DNA from: Cesiribacteraceae bacterium YIM B00369
GTDB taxonomy: Bacteria > Bacteroidota > Bacteroidia > Cytophagales > Cyclobacteriaceae
DNA: 64,000 nucleotides
NCBI GenBank assembly: GCA_017948555.1
Contig: JAFMYY010000007.1
Coordinates: 164,206-228,205 of the forward strand
Reading direction: 5' to 3'
The notes beneath the pieces are model-generated. The model was not told where the DNA came from, ran no database searches, and saw nothing but the letters and a program-made list of their open reading frames with translations. The translations under genes and the position numbers were made by a program. Shown here piece by piece: positions 62,678 to 64,000 of this stretch (its first letter is position 1; the number at the start of each line of letters is the position of its first letter).

Positions 62678-63871
62678 ATGACTACATCCGAAAAATTTCC
62701 AATTGATAAAACACCAGCTGTAGAATTCCAGCAAATTCCCTCCCCCTGCTTTGTGCTGGAGGAGCGTTTGTTGCGGTATAATTTAAAGGTGCTGCGACAT
62801 GTGATGGACGAAAGTGGGTGCGAAATTATTTGTGCGCTGAAAGGCTTTGCCATGCACTCTGCTTTTCCGCTGGTGCGGGAGTACTTGCCGGGAGGAACGG
62901 CCTCCTCACTGAATGAAGCGCGGCTGATATATGAAAAAATGGGGGTGAAGGCCCACCTTTGTGCTCCTGCCTACCGGGAAGAGGACTGGCCGGAGCTGGA
63001 GAAAATCTGCAGCCATGTTACCTTCAACTCCCTGAACCAGTGGAACCAGTATAAGGAGCGGGCTTTGGCGGCAGGCATCAGCTGTGCTATTCGCGTAAAC
63101 CCGCAGTATTCCGAGGTAGAGGTGGATCTGTACAACCCCTGCATTCCCGGCTCACGCCTGGGCACTACGGCAAACCACCTCGGCGATAAGCTGCCGGAAG
63201 GAATGGAAGGTGTGCATTTCCATACCCTCTGCGAGAATAATGCCGATGCGCTGGAGCGTACATTTAAAGCTGTGGAAGACCGCTTTGCGCCGCTTCTCCA
63301 CCAGGCGAAATGGCTTAACATGGGAGGTGGGCACCATATTACCCGTGCCGACTATGAAATAGACAGGCTTATTGAGCTTATCAGGTATATTAAGAAAACC
63401 TACGATGTGCATGTGATTATGGAGCCCGGCGAGGCAGTAGGCTGGCAAACAGGCTATTTGCGCGCAAAGGTGCTGGATGTGATCGATTCGCAGGGGATTA
63501 ATGTAATTGTAATGGATGCTTCAGTGAGTGCGCACATGCCTGACTGTATTGAAATGCCATACAAACCTGCCGTGCTGGGAGCTACAGATGCTGAGCTAAC
63601 CGGCCGCCGCAATGCCGATGCCGGCCCGGCGCCATGGCGGATAGGGGGCGGTACCTGCCTGGCAGGCGATTATGTGGGTGACTATAAATTTGATAAAGAA
63701 CCACAAATTGGCGATCCCCTCATCTTCAACGATATGATCCACTACACCATGGTAAAAACCACCACCTTCAACGGTGTTGGCCTCCCGGGTATTGGCATCT
63801 GGAAAGAAAACAATCAGTTCCAGCTGGTAAAGGAGTTTGGCTATGATAGTTATAAGGATAGGTTGAGCTAA
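62678..63871 (+). CDS. nspC: Carboxynorspermidine decarboxylase
   Basis: This 397-residue PLP enzyme of the alanine racemase-fold decarboxylase group converts carboxy(nor)spermidine to (nor)spermidine. The PLP lysine is in Cys-Ala-Leu-Lys-Gly-Phe-Ala (about 51-57). Other features are Phe-Asn-Ser-Leu-Asn-Gln near 109, His-Phe-His-Thr-Leu-Cys-Glu-Asn near 185-192, the phosphate-binding Asn-Met-Gly-Gly-Gly-His-His near 209-215, Met-Glu-Pro-Gly-Glu-Ala near 248, and Gly-Gly-Thr-Cys-Leu-Ala-Gly-Asp (catalytic Cys/Asp) near 325-332. The ATG at 62678 lies seven bases after the cassette arm. It completes the alternative spermidine pathway. Confidence 0.94.
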   Translation: MTTSEKFPIDKTPAVEFQQIPSPCFVLEERLLRYNLKVLRHVMDESGCEIICALKGFAMHSAFPLVREYLPGGTASSLNEARLIYEKMGVKAHLCAPAYREEDWPELEKICSHVTFNSLNQWNQYKERALAAGISCAIRVNPQYSEVEVDLYNPCIPGSRLGTTANHLGDKLPEGMEGVHFHTLCENNADALERTFKAVEDRFAPLLHQAKWLNMGGGHHITRADYEIDRLIELIRYIKKTYDVHVIMEPGEAVGWQTGYLRAKVLDVIDSQGINVIVMDASVSAHMPDCIEMPYKPAVLGATDAELTGRRNADAGPAPWRIGGGTCLAGDYVGDYKFDKEPQIGDPLIFNDMIHYTMVKTTTFNGVGLPGIGIWKENNQFQLVKEFGYDSYKDRLS

Positions 63872-63880
63872 ATTAATTAG

Positions 63881-63984
63881 AATCAAGAATCAAGAATCAA
63901 GAATCAAGAATCAAGAATCAAGAATCAAGAATCAAGAATTTTCTTTGAAGGTCCTAACTCCTGGTTCTTGATTCCTGGCTCTCA
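63881..63984. repeat. Gene-less heptad-repeat foldback
   Basis: Eight perfect tandem copies of AATCAAG (63881-63936) are followed after 13 bases by an inverted, degenerate heptad series (63950-63984: GGTCCTA, ACTCCTG, GTTCTTG, ATTCCTG, GCTCTCA). About 20 of 26 positions can pair. It has the same period and arm logic as the S23 cassettes but no room for a gene. It lies 10 bases after nspC; what follows 63984 runs off the window. Confidence 0.75.
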
Positions 63985-64000
63985 AAATTATGTTCTCAAA

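Noticed and set aside
63881..63936. Tandem repeats that could be mistaken for a CRISPR array
   Set aside because: The unit is 7 bp, there are no unique spacers, and no cas genes are present; it is a simple tandem repeat arm.

Overview
The window is chromosomal DNA of a gliding member of the Bacteroidota, most likely order Cytophagales. The support is three gliding genes (gldB, gldD, gldE), a large surface protein ending in a type IX secretion (T9SS) sorting domain, a TonB-dependent receptor paired with a DUF4374 protein, signal peptides and relaxed lipoboxes typical of the phylum, and promoters of the Bacteroidota form TTTG-N19-TAnnTTTG. Genus and species cannot be assigned from what I can see.

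Layout. 1-8.3 kb: a disordered protein cut by the window edge, a LemA/TPM-domain cluster, a zinc-less MDR oxidoreductase, methylglyoxal synthase, a PA0069-type radical SAM protein, a Cys-rich copper-binding four-helix protein, an orphan protein and an SDR. 8.5-12.5 kb (minus strand): a multi-PAS histidine kinase with its overlapping receiver, and a coiled-coil membrane protein. 13-21 kb: tRNA-Leu(CAG), a 962-residue beta-helix/PA14/T9SS surface protein, then the TonB receptor and DUF4374 pair. 21.4-28.3 kb: a MarR regulator and a fadN-fadA-fadE fatty-acid beta-oxidation operon. 29-44 kb: recG, then the gldD-gldE-ssb-mutY block facing HU, a TPR protein, a 29-residue AURKAIP1/COX24 (mS38-like) ribosomal protein and RNase G; then gldB, a glycosyltransferase, asparagine synthase and nth. 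45-52 kb: an ECF sigma factor with a tiny partner, and a complete seven-gene Mrp Na+/H+ antiporter operon. 53-60 kb: uvrA, a TetR/FAD-monooxygenase divergent pair with two operator-like palindromes, a choice-of-anchor I lipoprotein and an SDR. 61-64 kb: the carboxynorspermidine dehydrogenase/decarboxylase (nspC) polyamine operon.

The most unusual signal is a family of small cassettes. Three genes for S23-type four-helix-bundle proteins (relatives of the protein encoded in 23S rRNA intervening sequences) sit in intercistronic gaps: fadN/fadA, fadA/fadE, and carboxynorspermidine dehydrogenase/nspC. All are co-directional with their operon. Each is framed by about 30-bp inverted arms made of degenerate 7-bp repeats. 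The arm sequence differs from cassette to cassette, but the 7-bp period and the inverted pairing are kept. A gene-less foldback with the same 7-bp period follows nspC (eight perfect AATCAAG copies), and a single relic arm lies between mrpA and mrpB. One cassette gene carries an in-frame TGA. The arrangement resembles an rRNA intervening sequence (an S23 ORF in the loop of an RNase III-type stem) transplanted into mRNAs. A gene-less inverted element of another type (about 9-bp words) lies at 60.7 kb, and a 174-bp palindromic intergenic element lies at 8.3 kb.

All product calls come from reading motifs, lengths and gene order by eye; no database search was run.
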